Below the pieces are notes generated by a model, which was not told the DNA's origin, searched no databases, and was given only the letters and a program-made list of their open reading frames with translations. A stretch of 20,697 nt of DNA from UBA10449 sp005883585 (lineage in GTDB: Bacteria; Chloroflexota; Dormibacteria; Dormibacterales; Dormibacteraceae), in the NCBI GenBank assembly GCA_005883585.1, contig VBFD01000134.1, forward strand, positions 1 to 20,697, given 5' to 3'. This document shows, piece by piece, positions 13,782-20,697 of this stretch; within the stretch, counting starts at the first letter, position 1, and every line of letters begins with the position of its first letter. The position numbers were made by a program, and so were the translations under genes.

Positions 13782-15088
13782 TTCTTACTCCTCGCGGGAA
13801 CTCCGGCGACCTCGGCCAGCGCAGTGCCCAGGATGTCCAGGCCTTCGAGCAGCTGATCGTCTGGGATCGTGAGCGGCATCAGCGTGCGGATCACGTTGTG
13901 GTGCATGCCGGATCGCAGAAGCAGCAGCCCGTGCTCGCGAGCGATGGCGAGGATGCGTGCCGTCTCGGTGTCGGCGGCCGTCTTCTCCTTGCGGTCGCGC
14001 ACCAGCTCAATTCCCGCCATCGCGCCCATGACACGCACGTCACCGACAAGCGCGTGCTCGGCTGCCCACGTGCGCATGCGTTCCTCGACGACCGACCCGA
14101 TTCGCGCGGCGCGCTCCGGCAGCCGCTCGTCGCGCATGACGTCCATGACCGCGAGGCCGGCGGCACAGGCGACCGGGTTGCCGGCGAACGTGCCGCCCAG
14201 GCCGCCGGGTGCGGGCGCATCCATGACGTCGGCGCGGCCGATCACGGCCGACAGCGGGAAGCCGGCGGCCAGGCTCTTCGCGACCGTGACCAGGTCCGGC
14301 GTCACGCCGGAATGCTCGATGGCGAAGAACTTGCCAGTGCGCCCGAAACCGGTCTGGATCTCGTCGACGATGAGCAGGATCCCGTGGCGCTCGGTGATCT
14401 TTCGAAGCTCGCGCAAGAAGGGGATCGGCGCCGGGACGAAACCGCCCTCGCCCAGGACGGGTTCGATGATGATCGCCGCCACCCGCTGAGGCGAGACGGC
14501 CGATTCGAACAGGGTGTCCAGCGCGGCGAGCGCCTGCTCGGAGCTCCAGCCGCGGTACTCGTATGGGAACGGGGTCTGGTAGACCTCCGCGGCGTACGGT
14601 CCGAAGTTCTGCTTGTACGGATTGACGGTGCCGGTGAGGCTGAGGGCCAGCAGCGTCCGGCCGTGAAAGCCGCCGCTGAAGCTGATGACGGCTTCGCGCC
14701 CGGTGGCCGCACGGGCGATCTTGACCGCGTTTTCCACCGCCTCGGCTCCGGTGCTGAAGAAGATCGCCTTCTTCGGCAGGTCGCCCGGCGCGACCTCGCA
14801 CAAGCGCTGGGCGAGGCGTACGTATGAGTCGTACATCACGACCTGGAAGGCGGTGTGCGTGACGCGATCCAGCTGCTCCCGCACCGCGGCCATGACGCGC
14901 GGGTGGTTGTGCCCGACGTTCATGACGCCGATCCCGCCGACGAAGTCGATGTAGCGGCGGCCGGATGTGTCCCAGATCTCGGCGCCCTGCGCCCGATCGA
15001 CCGCGATCGGATGCGCGGTCGTGACGCCGCGCGGCACAAACCGGTCGCGAAGAGCCGTCAGCTCGTCAGCCCCCACGTTTTGAGTCAT
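13778..15088 (-). CDS. gabT: 4-aminobutyrate aminotransferase
   Basis: A 436-residue PLP-dependent class III aminotransferase, predicted to transfer the amino group of GABA to 2-oxoglutarate and give succinate semialdehyde. PLP-binding features are K271 in VAKSLAAGFPL, D242 in IVDEIQTGFGRTG and the phosphate-binding STGAEAVENAVKIARA segment. Further GabT-like blocks are PRGVTTAHPI, FSGGFHGRT, EPVLGEGGF and APGGLGGTFAGNP. It is the first gene of the operon, so its promoter should lie within or before the 26-bp gap to the divergent kinase; I see no good -35/-10 pair or ribosome-binding site there. It may also accept putrescine or beta-alanine. No succinate-semialdehyde dehydrogenase is in the window. 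Confidence 0.93.
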   Translation of the reverse strand: MTQNVGADELTALRDRFVPRGVTTAHPIAVDRAQGAEIWDTSGRRYIDFVGGIGVMNVGHNHPRVMAAVREQLDRVTHTAFQVVMYDSYVRLAQRLCEVAPGDLPKKAIFFSTGAEAVENAVKIARAATGREAVISFSGGFHGRTLLALSLTGTVNPYKQNFGPYAAEVYQTPFPYEYRGWSSEQALAALDTLFESAVSPQRVAAIIIEPVLGEGGFVPAPIPFLRELRKITERHGILLIVDEIQTGFGRTGKFFAIEHSGVTPDLVTVAKSLAAGFPLSAVIGRADVMDAPAPGGLGGTFAGNPVACAAGLAVMDVMRDERLPERAARIGSVVEERMRTWAAEHALVGDVRVMGAMAGIELVRDRKEKTAADTETARILAIAREHGLLLLRSGMHHNVIRTLMPLTIPDDQLLEGLDILGTALAEVAGVPARSKK

Positions 15089-15100
15089 TCAATCACAGCC

Positions 15101-15106
15101 CATACT
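15101..15106 (+). promoter_or_regulatory. possible -10 box of the kinase gene
   Basis: CATACT ends eight bases before the TTG at 15115. TTGAGT at 15080-15085 is a possible -35 box but only 15 bases away and inside gabT. The divergent gap is 26 bp, so promoters for both directions must reach into coding sequence. Confidence 0.3.
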
Positions 15107-15114
15107 TCCGGTAG

Positions 15115-15963
15115 TTGGACGCTGGCGCCGCCGTCGAGAGGCTCTGGCCCGACCGGGGGGCGACCGTGGTCCCCCTGTCGGGGGGCATCACCAACCACAA
15201 CTTCAAGATCGAGGTCAACGGTCAGGCCTTCGTGCTGCGGATGGGTGGCGCCGAGACTGGCCTTCTCGGGATCGATCGCGAGGTCGAGCATCAAGCGAGC
15301 CTGCGCGCTGCGGAGGTGGGGCTGGGCCCAGAGGTGGCAGCATTCTTCCCAGACGAGGGCTGGCTCGTGACCCGATTCATCGAGGGCCGTCCGATCGCGC
15401 CTTTCGAAATGCGCCGGCCGCAGACCATCCGGCGCGTTGCAGCCGCCTTGCACAAGCTCCACGACGCGTCGCCGATCGCCGGCCGCTTCGACGCGCATGC
15501 CGTGGTCGAGGAGTACCGGCGCGAGGCGGAGGCGCACCGGGTCCAAGTTCCCGATGCCTTTGCAGCCGCTCACGCCATGTCTGAGCGCATCCGCGTCGCC
15601 CGCGGACCGCAGCCGCTCGTCCCGTGCCACAACGACCTGCTCAACGCCAACTTCCTCGACGACGGCGAGATCAGGATCGTCGACTGGGAGTACGCGGGGA
15701 TGGGCGACCGCTTCTTCGACCTCGCCAACTTTTCCGTCAACCACGAGTTCGGGACGGCGGAGGACGACGTTCTGCTCGCCGAGTATTTCGGTGAGTCGAC
15801 CGCGGCCCGTGTCGAGTCGCTTGCGATGATGAAGTTCATGTCCGATTTTCGCGAAGCGATGTGGGGCGTGCTTCAGAGCGGCATCTCCGAGCTCGACTTC
15901 GATTTCAAGGGCTACGCTGCCAAACACTTCGCGCGGCTCAATTTCCAGCCGGCCGGCGCCTAG
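15115..15963 (+). CDS. choline/ethanolamine-kinase-like phosphotransferase
   Basis: A 282-residue cytoplasmic kinase of the choline kinase/LicA branch of the APH fold. The N-lobe carries LSGGITNHNFKIEV and FVLRMGG; the catalytic loop is H172-N-D174-LLNAN179, and the metal-binding motif is IVDWEYAGMGD with D190, a sequence typical of choline and ethanolamine kinases. It should phosphorylate a small amino alcohol using ATP; a thiamine or aminoglycoside substrate is less likely. The start is a TTG directly after an in-frame TAG, the first start possible in this frame, with no clear ribosome-binding site. It is divergent from the gabT operon by 26 bp and is followed nine bases later by a methyltransferase gene with which it probably shares an mRNA. 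Confidence 0.87.
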   Translation: MDAGAAVERLWPDRGATVVPLSGGITNHNFKIEVNGQAFVLRMGGAETGLLGIDREVEHQASLRAAEVGLGPEVAAFFPDEGWLVTRFIEGRPIAPFEMRRPQTIRRVAAALHKLHDASPIAGRFDAHAVVEEYRREAEAHRVQVPDAFAAAHAMSERIRVARGPQPLVPCHNDLLNANFLDDGEIRIVDWEYAGMGDRFFDLANFSVNHEFGTAEDDVLLAEYFGESTAARVESLAMMKFMSDFREAMWGVLQSGISELDFDFKGYAAKHFARLNFQPAGA

Positions 15964-15972
15964 GATCCGCAG

Positions 15973-16614
15973 ATGGGCTTGAGGAGCCGGATGCTGGCGG
16001 GGTTTGCATCTCAACTAGGACTGCCCACTGGCTTGCGTGGACGCGCGGTCGGAGCAATGCTCAACCGCTCCAACCGCGGCACGATAGCGATTGCGATCAG
16101 GGAGCTGGAAATTCCTTCGGGCGCGGTCGCGGCCGATCTTGGCTTCGGCGGCGGCGTGGGGCTGGAGATGCTGCTCGAACGAGTCGGGCACCAGGGTCAG
16201 GTCCATGGTGTCGACCTTTCGCCGACGATGGTGAGCCGGGCCTCGCGCCGGTTCGGACGCGACGTCGCGAGCAGTCGCCTGCACCTCCACACCGGCTCGA
16301 TCACGCAGCTGCCGCTCGATGACGCATCGATTCAGGCGGCGATCACGATCAACACGATTTATTTCATCGCCGACCTGAATCGCGCTTTCTCCGAGCTGGC
16401 GCGAATCCTCACGCCCTCTGGGCGAGTCGTTGTCGGCATCGGCGACCCGGAGGCCATGGCGCGCATGCCGACGACTCCTTACGGGTTCAAGCTCCGACCG
16501 GTGGCCGAGATCACCGCCGCGGCGGAATCCGCGGGTTTGGCTCTTCGAGACGACAAGCGTTCCGGTCAAGGCGACGCTGCCGCGCACCTGCTCGTTTTCG
16601 AGCACGCTTCCTAG
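15973..16614 (+). CDS. class I SAM-dependent methyltransferase
   Basis: A 213-residue methyltransferase. Motif I is VAADLGFGGGVGLEML (about 51-66), the SAM ribose-binding acidic residue follows in VHGVDLSPTMV, and the motif IV region reads QLPLDDASIQAAITINTIYF with the late strand ILTPSGRVVVGIG. The acceptor is unknown. Its position nine bases after a choline/ethanolamine-kinase-like gene, with AGGA seven bases before the ATG, suggests joint action on an amino alcohol or its phosphate, or on lipids made from it; that is inference. The N-terminus (LAGFASQLGLPTGLRGRAVG) is amphipathic and might touch a membrane. The stop shares a CTAG with the stop of the convergent dehydrogenase. Confidence 0.85.
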   Translation: MGLRSRMLAGFASQLGLPTGLRGRAVGAMLNRSNRGTIAIAIRELEIPSGAVAADLGFGGGVGLEMLLERVGHQGQVHGVDLSPTMVSRASRRFGRDVASSRLHLHTGSITQLPLDDASIQAAITINTIYFIADLNRAFSELARILTPSGRVVVGIGDPEAMARMPTTPYGFKLRPVAEITAAAESAGLALRDDKRSGQGDAAAHLLVFEHAS

Positions 16615-19028
16615 GACCGCACCCGCTGGCCGGCGGGGTCGTAAAGCGGCTCTTCGGCGATCTGGCCCGGCACCCAGGTGCCGAATATCTCGACCTCGAC
16701 GGGGGTGCCGGGGCGCGCCGCCGCGGGCACGTACGCGTATGCGATCGAGCGCCCCACCGCATATCCATAGCCGCCGCTGGTGATGCGACCAGTGATCTCG
16801 CCGGCGATGCGCACAGGCTCCGAACCGAGCGCGACCGAGCGCGGGTCGTCCAGGACGAGGCATGCAAGCCGGGTTTCCGGCTGCGTCTCGCGTGCTTTGA
16901 GCAGCGCTTCGCGCCCGATGAAGTCCCCCTTGTCGAGCTTCACCGTGAAGGCCAGGCCCGCCTCGTATGGATTCACCTCCGGCCCGATGTCCGAGCCCCA
17001 CACCCGGTACCCCTTCTCGAGCCGCAGCGAGTCGACGGCCTTGTAACCGCCGGCGCTCAGGCCGTGCCGTTGGCCGGCCTCCCAGATCGTGTCCCACAGC
17101 CGCAGGCCGAACTCCGACGGGCAGTACAGCTCCCATCCGAGCTCGCCGACGTAGGTGACGCGGAGCGCGAAGCAAGGAACCGACCCGACCGCCAGCTGCC
17201 GGGCGGTCATGTATGGAAACGCATGGTTGGAAACGTCGGCCGTCGTCAGGGGCTGCAGGATCTGGCGTGCTGCCGGACCCCAGAGTCCGATGCACGCAAG
17301 CGATGACGTGACGTCCTCGACCTGCACCGAACCGTCGTCGGGGATGTGGTCGCGAATCCAGTACAGGTCGTGCTGGCCGAACGCCGTGCCGGTGACGATT
17401 CGAAACCTGTCCTCGGCCAGGCGCGTGACGGTGAAATCGCACTCGATGCCGCCGCCTTCGTTGAGCATCTGCGTGTAGGTAAGCGCGCCGACCGAGCGAG
17501 CCACGCGGTTGTCGGTGAGGCGCTCCAGGAACTCAGCCGCGCCGCGACCCCGGACCTCGATCTTGGCGAACGATGTGAAATCGAAGAGTGCGGCGGTCTC
17601 GCGGCACGCTCGATGCTCAGCCTCGATAGCGGGCGACCATAACCGGCCGGCCCAGCCCCTTGGCCTGAGCGATTCGTCACCACGCGCAGCGTTCGGCTCG
17701 AACCAGTTCGCCCTCTCCCAGCCTGACTTCTCGCCAAACGCGGCGCCGAGCTCCTGGAGGCGCGTGTAGGCCGGCGACAGCCGCAGCGGCCGGCCCGCGC
17801 TGCGCTCGTGGCCGGGGTACTTGACGTCGTAGTAGGTCGAGTAGACCTCCCGCGTCCTGGCGAGCGTGTACTCGCCGCTGATGTAGTGGCGGCCGAACCG
17901 GCGCGAGTCCATCTCCCAGGCGTCGAGCTGTGGCCTGCCGTCCACGATCCATTCGGCGACCAGCCGCCCCATCCCGCCCGCGCCGGCGAGGCCGTGGGCA
18001 CAGAATCCAGCCGCCACCCAGAAGCCGCGCACGTCGGTAGGGCCGAGGATGAACTCGCCGTCTGGGGTGAACGCCTCGGGGCCGTTTACCAGCCGGACGA
18101 CGCTCGCGTCCTTCAATGTGGGCGTGCGGACGATCGCGTTCGTCATCAGCGGCTCGAACCGATCCCAGTCCGGCTCGAGCAGCTTGCCGTTGAAGTCGGC
18201 CGGGATGCCGTCCAGGCCCCACGGCTTAGGGTCGCGCTCGTAGCCGCCCATGATCAGGCCGCCCGACTCGGGCCGGTAGTAGACGAGCAGCGATGGGTCG
18301 CGCATCGTGGGCATGTCGCGCGGCAAGCCGGATGGGGTCGTGATGAGGTATTCGTGCGCCATCGGGATCAGCGGCACCGTGACTCCGACCAACCGCCCGA
18401 TCTCGGCCGCGAACATCCCGCCGGCGTTGACGACCAAATCCGTGTCGATGTCGCCTTTGTCGGTGACGACACGCTTCACGCGCCCGTTCGCCGTCTCGAT
18501 CGCCGTGACGCGCGTCTCCTCGCAGATCTCCGCGCCACGCCTTCGCGCTCCTTCGACGAGCGCGAACGTCAGCTGGCTGGGGTCGATGTAGCCGTCGGTC
18601 GGGAGATAGGCGGCGCCGAGGACCCCGTCCATCGACATGGGCGGGAACATCTTTTGGGCTTCCTGTGCCGACACGAGCTCGAGGGGAAGCCCGAACGTTT
18701 TGGCCCATCCCGCCTGGCGCGACAGCTCCTCCATGCGTTCCTGGCTCGAGGCCAGCCGCAGCGAGCCGACCTCGTGCCAACCTGTCTCCAGGCCGACCTC
18801 TTCGCCCAGCTTCCGGTACAGGTCGACCGAGTTCATCATCATCCGGGTCAGGCTGAGCGAGCCGCGCAGCTGGCCCACCAGGCCGGCGGAATGGAAGGTC
18901 GAGCCGCTGGTGACTCGTGATCTCTCGACCAGCACCGTGTCGGTCCAACCGAGACGCGCCAGCCAGTAAAGGATGGCGGCGCCGCCCACACCCCCGCCGA
19001 TGACTACAGCCTGCGCGTGGGGTTTCAA
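16611..19028 (-). CDS. dimethylglycine/sarcosine dehydrogenase-like FAD-GcvT protein
   Basis: An 805-residue flavoenzyme fused to a folate-binding half. Residues 7-16 hold the GxGxxG dinucleotide motif (VVIGGGVGG), and H46 in STFHSAGL sits where related enzymes attach FAD covalently. The oxidase domain runs to about 365, a linker domain to about 425, and the GcvT-type tetrahydrofolate domain follows (GGGIECDFTVTRLAEDRF; TYVGELGWELY; RLEKGYRVWGSDIG), ending in a GcvT C-terminal barrel (about 700-795). Such proteins demethylate dimethylglycine or sarcosine and pass formaldehyde-level carbon to tetrahydrofolate. The exact N-methyl substrate cannot be read from sequence. The start is a TTG with no good ribosome-binding site; no ATG or GTG precedes the FAD motif in frame. 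It probably follows the permease gene in one transcript. Confidence 0.92.
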   Translation of the reverse strand: MKPHAQAVVIGGGVGGAAILYWLARLGWTDTVLVERSRVTSGSTFHSAGLVGQLRGSLSLTRMMMNSVDLYRKLGEEVGLETGWHEVGSLRLASSQERMEELSRQAGWAKTFGLPLELVSAQEAQKMFPPMSMDGVLGAAYLPTDGYIDPSQLTFALVEGARRRGAEICEETRVTAIETANGRVKRVVTDKGDIDTDLVVNAGGMFAAEIGRLVGVTVPLIPMAHEYLITTPSGLPRDMPTMRDPSLLVYYRPESGGLIMGGYERDPKPWGLDGIPADFNGKLLEPDWDRFEPLMTNAIVRTPTLKDASVVRLVNGPEAFTPDGEFILGPTDVRGFWVAAGFCAHGLAGAGGMGRLVAEWIVDGRPQLDAWEMDSRRFGRHYISGEYTLARTREVYSTYYDVKYPGHERSAGRPLRLSPAYTRLQELGAAFGEKSGWERANWFEPNAARGDESLRPRGWAGRLWSPAIEAEHRACRETAALFDFTSFAKIEVRGRGAAEFLERLTDNRVARSVGALTYTQMLNEGGGIECDFTVTRLAEDRFRIVTGTAFGQHDLYWIRDHIPDDGSVQVEDVTSSLACIGLWGPAARQILQPLTTADVSNHAFPYMTARQLAVGSVPCFALRVTYVGELGWELYCPSEFGLRLWDTIWEAGQRHGLSAGGYKAVDSLRLEKGYRVWGSDIGPEVNPYEAGLAFTVKLDKGDFIGREALLKARETQPETRLACLVLDDPRSVALGSEPVRIAGEITGRITSGGYGYAVGRSIAYAYVPAAARPGTPVEVEIFGTWVPGQIAEEPLYDPAGQRVRS

Positions 19029-19050
19029 TTCATGGCACCAGGAAGGATTT

Positions 19051-19076
19051 GGGGCCGGACGTTTCCATCCGGCCCC
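19051..19076 (-). terminator. perfect 9-bp hairpin between permease and dehydrogenase genes
   Basis: GGGGCCGGA (19051-19059) pairs with TCCGGCCCC (19068-19076) around an 8-base loop, ten bases after the permease stop. No T-run follows on either strand. It may be a partial terminator or a stabilising element that separates the expression of the two genes. Confidence 0.5.
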
Positions 19077-19085
19077 TATGGGTTC

Positions 19086-20621
19086 TCAGGCGCTGGCTTG
19101 CACCGGCTGAATCGCCGGGGTCTCGGGGGCGTTGCGCTGGGCGAGCAGGTAGTAGATGACGCCCACGAGCAGGATCGCCCCAAGAGTGAACTCGAACACA
19201 GGGATGGTGCCGATCGGGCCGCCGATCGTCACGTTCGGCAGTGCGCTGAGCGGAGGGTTCTGTCCACCGACCGCGGCGTTGCGCGGCCACAGGAAGTTGA
19301 TCTCCATGGCGACTCCCCAGACCAGGGCGAGGATGTTGACGATCGTGCCCCACTGGCCGAGCTTGAAGGGCGCCGATTCTTTTGGCCAGCCCTTCATACG
19401 AGCGAGGAGGATGGCGATGTTGCCGAGGATGTAGGACAGGTAGATCATCCCGGTCGCGCCGATGGCGATGGTGCCCGCGCCGGCGTAATAGACGAGGGGG
19501 AGGCCGGCGAGAACGCCGATCACGATGCACGTGCCGACCGGAGTGTGCAGCGCAGGGTTCACCTTGTTGAAGTACTTTCCGAGCGGGAGCTTGCCGTCGC
19601 GCGCCATGCCGAACGCAAGGCGGATGGTCGAGGTCTGGATGGCGAGGCAGCAAACGTAGATCGCCGCGAAGACGACGAAGAGGTACAGGTTGGCGGCCCA
19701 ACCCGGGAAGTTGGATTCGATGATGGTCACCAGTGGGAATGGAATCTTGCCGGCGCCGATGTCGGAGACGAACTTGCCCATGTCGCCAGGCACCGCGATG
19801 ATGGTCGCGAACAGAAAGATCGCGCCGATGATGGCGGCGCCGACGATGGATGCGAGGACGGCTCGTGGCGCTTCTCGGCGTGGGTTCTTGGTTTCCTCAG
19901 CGAGCGTGCTCGCAGTGTCGAAGCCGTAGATCACGAACAGCGACATGAACATGGCGGCGAGGAAGGTCCCGGCCTGTGTGTTGAAGCCCGAGCCGAGATA
20001 GCTGCCGTCGACCAGGACGCTGACGGACTGGTGGTGGTAGAAGAGCAGAAGGATCAGCGCGAAGACGACCATGCCGAGGATCTCGAAGACGACGCCCGTG
20101 TTGTTGACGAAGGCGACGATCCTCACGCCGAAGATGCTCAACAGGGTCGTGCTCAGAAGGATGATCGCTGCGACGTTCCGCTCGGTATCGGGGTCCGTGC
20201 CGATGCTCATGCCCAGGTTGTTGAGGAGCGGGATCAACACGAGTGGGACCGTGGCCACGACGGCCGCGACCGTGAGTACACCGGCAAACAGGTAGATCCA
20301 GCCTGTGAACCAGGCGTACGTCCGGTTCGACAGGTACTTGGTCCACTGATAGACGGAGCCGGCGACTGGGAAGTGCGCGCTCACCTCAGCGAAGTTCAGG
20401 CCGACGAGCAGCTGGCCTACGACGACGATGGGCCAGCTCCAGAAAAATGCCGGGCCCGCCAGGCCGATACCCAGGATGAACAGGGTGAAGATGCCTGTTG
20501 ACGGAGAGATGTACGAGAACGCGACGGCGAAGCTAGAGTAGACGCCCAGCACTCGCCTCAGCTCCTGCTGATACCCGAACCTCGCCAGGTCACGAACGTC
20601 GGCATGGGCTTCTTCTTGCAA
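19086..20621 (-). CDS. APC-superfamily amino acid/amine permease
   Basis: A 511-residue integral membrane transporter with about 12 membrane helices. APC features are FSYISPSTGIFTLFILGIG at about 36-54 (first helix with a flexible glycine region), NFAEVSAHFPVAGSVYQWTK (about 76-95) and the conserved loop YGFDTASTLAEETKNPRREA (about 225-245). It looks closest to the amino acid/choline transporter branch, whose members carry GABA, choline or amino acids by proton or ion coupling. The direction and substrate are unknown; neighbours suggest a methylated glycine, choline or GABA. The start is TTG, supported by a strong GGGGAGGGG six bases upstream. The dehydrogenase gene follows after 57 bp. Confidence 0.92.
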   Translation of the reverse strand: MQEEAHADVRDLARFGYQQELRRVLGVYSSFAVAFSYISPSTGIFTLFILGIGLAGPAFFWSWPIVVVGQLLVGLNFAEVSAHFPVAGSVYQWTKYLSNRTYAWFTGWIYLFAGVLTVAAVVATVPLVLIPLLNNLGMSIGTDPDTERNVAAIILLSTTLLSIFGVRIVAFVNNTGVVFEILGMVVFALILLLFYHHQSVSVLVDGSYLGSGFNTQAGTFLAAMFMSLFVIYGFDTASTLAEETKNPRREAPRAVLASIVGAAIIGAIFLFATIIAVPGDMGKFVSDIGAGKIPFPLVTIIESNFPGWAANLYLFVVFAAIYVCCLAIQTSTIRLAFGMARDGKLPLGKYFNKVNPALHTPVGTCIVIGVLAGLPLVYYAGAGTIAIGATGMIYLSYILGNIAILLARMKGWPKESAPFKLGQWGTIVNILALVWGVAMEINFLWPRNAAVGGQNPPLSALPNVTIGGPIGTIPVFEFTLGAILLVGVIYYLLAQRNAPETPAIQPVQASA

Positions 20622-20697
20622 CTGGTACCCCTCCCCGGGCTTACCGCCCGCCCGAAACGTTTGTTACAGAAGTTGGAGGGAAGCTATCACTCGTTGC
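20622..20697. other. upstream region of the permease gene
   Basis: The 76 bp up to the window edge hold the strong ribosome-binding site and an 8-bp palindrome AAACGTTT (20655-20662) that resembles LacI-family operator cores. I find no convincing promoter; it may lie beyond the edge. Confidence 0.3.

Noticed and set aside
12327..13856. A 509-codon open frame on the plus strand antisense to patD
   Set aside because: It is the complement of a clear dehydrogenase with intact catalytic residues, and its translation is rich in Arg, Asp, Val and His with no fold-like motif. High GC suppresses stop codons on the opposite strand.
15085..16014. A 309-codon frame antisense to the kinase
   Set aside because: The plus strand holds the kinase catalytic loop and metal motif; the antisense product shows no motif.
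16015..17442. A long minus-strand frame covering the second methyltransferase and the end of the FAD-GcvT gene
   Set aside because: It runs across two genes with strong protein signatures and has an Arg/Gly/Ala/Pro-rich shadow composition.
19029..19085. A glycine riboswitch before the FAD-GcvT gene
   Set aside because: The gap is only 57 bp and is explained by a simple hairpin; there is no room for a riboswitch aptamer.
19017..20501. A 494-codon open frame antisense to the APC permease
   Set aside because: Its product is an acidic, low-complexity Glu/Asp/Arg/His chain, the usual shadow of a hydrophobic membrane-protein gene.
1..20697. Mobile element or genomic-island borders
   Set aside because: No transposase, integrase, terminal inverted repeats, tRNA gene or clear composition change was seen by eye.

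Overview
The window is about 20.7 kb of high-GC bacterial DNA, tightly packed with 20 protein-coding genes. I see no rRNA, tRNA, insertion sequence or CRISPR array, and no gene-free stretch longer than about 130 bp. The GC-rich codon use, several apparently leaderless genes (a -10 box 6-9 bp before the start codon), at least five TTG starts and a cyclase/NB-ARC/TPR signalling protein suggest a soil-type Chloroflexota/Dormibacterota-like or deep actinobacterial lineage. No marker gene settles this.

Left part (1-8030), mixed genes: a membrane-anchored unknown protein; a secreted beta-propeller of the SMP-30/NHL type; a small helical unknown protein; a large adenylate/guanylate-cyclase-like protein fused to an NB-ARC ATPase and helical repeats; a MarR regulator divergent from a LUD-domain (lactate-utilisation type) protein with interlocked promoters and a perfect palindromic operator candidate; two small secreted proteins of unknown function; and a SAM methyltransferase.

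Middle part (8031-15088): a 96-residue membrane protein made of two copies of a 48-residue unit, then a six-gene minus-strand operon. In transcription order this is GABA aminotransferase (gabT), gamma-aminobutyraldehyde dehydrogenase (patD/ydcW type), ABC ATPase, substrate-binding lipoprotein (YdcS type) and two permeases. It matches the E. coli ydcSTUV-ydcW set with gabT added, so the likely job is uptake of putrescine or a related amine and its conversion through 4-aminobutyraldehyde and GABA to succinate semialdehyde. The genes overlap or nearly touch. The ATPase gene appears to start at a CTG that overlaps the patD stop (CTGA), and a strong hairpin lies at the start of the first permease gene.

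Right part (15115-20621): divergent from the operon are a choline/ethanolamine-kinase-like phosphotransferase and a SAM methyltransferase. They are followed on the minus strand by a dimethylglycine/sarcosine-dehydrogenase-like FAD-GcvT fusion and an APC-superfamily amine/amino-acid permease. The right half therefore reads as an amine-catabolism island covering polyamine/GABA and N-methylated glycine compounds. The individual families are known. The less usual points are the gene combination, the non-canonical starts and the compact regulatory regions.
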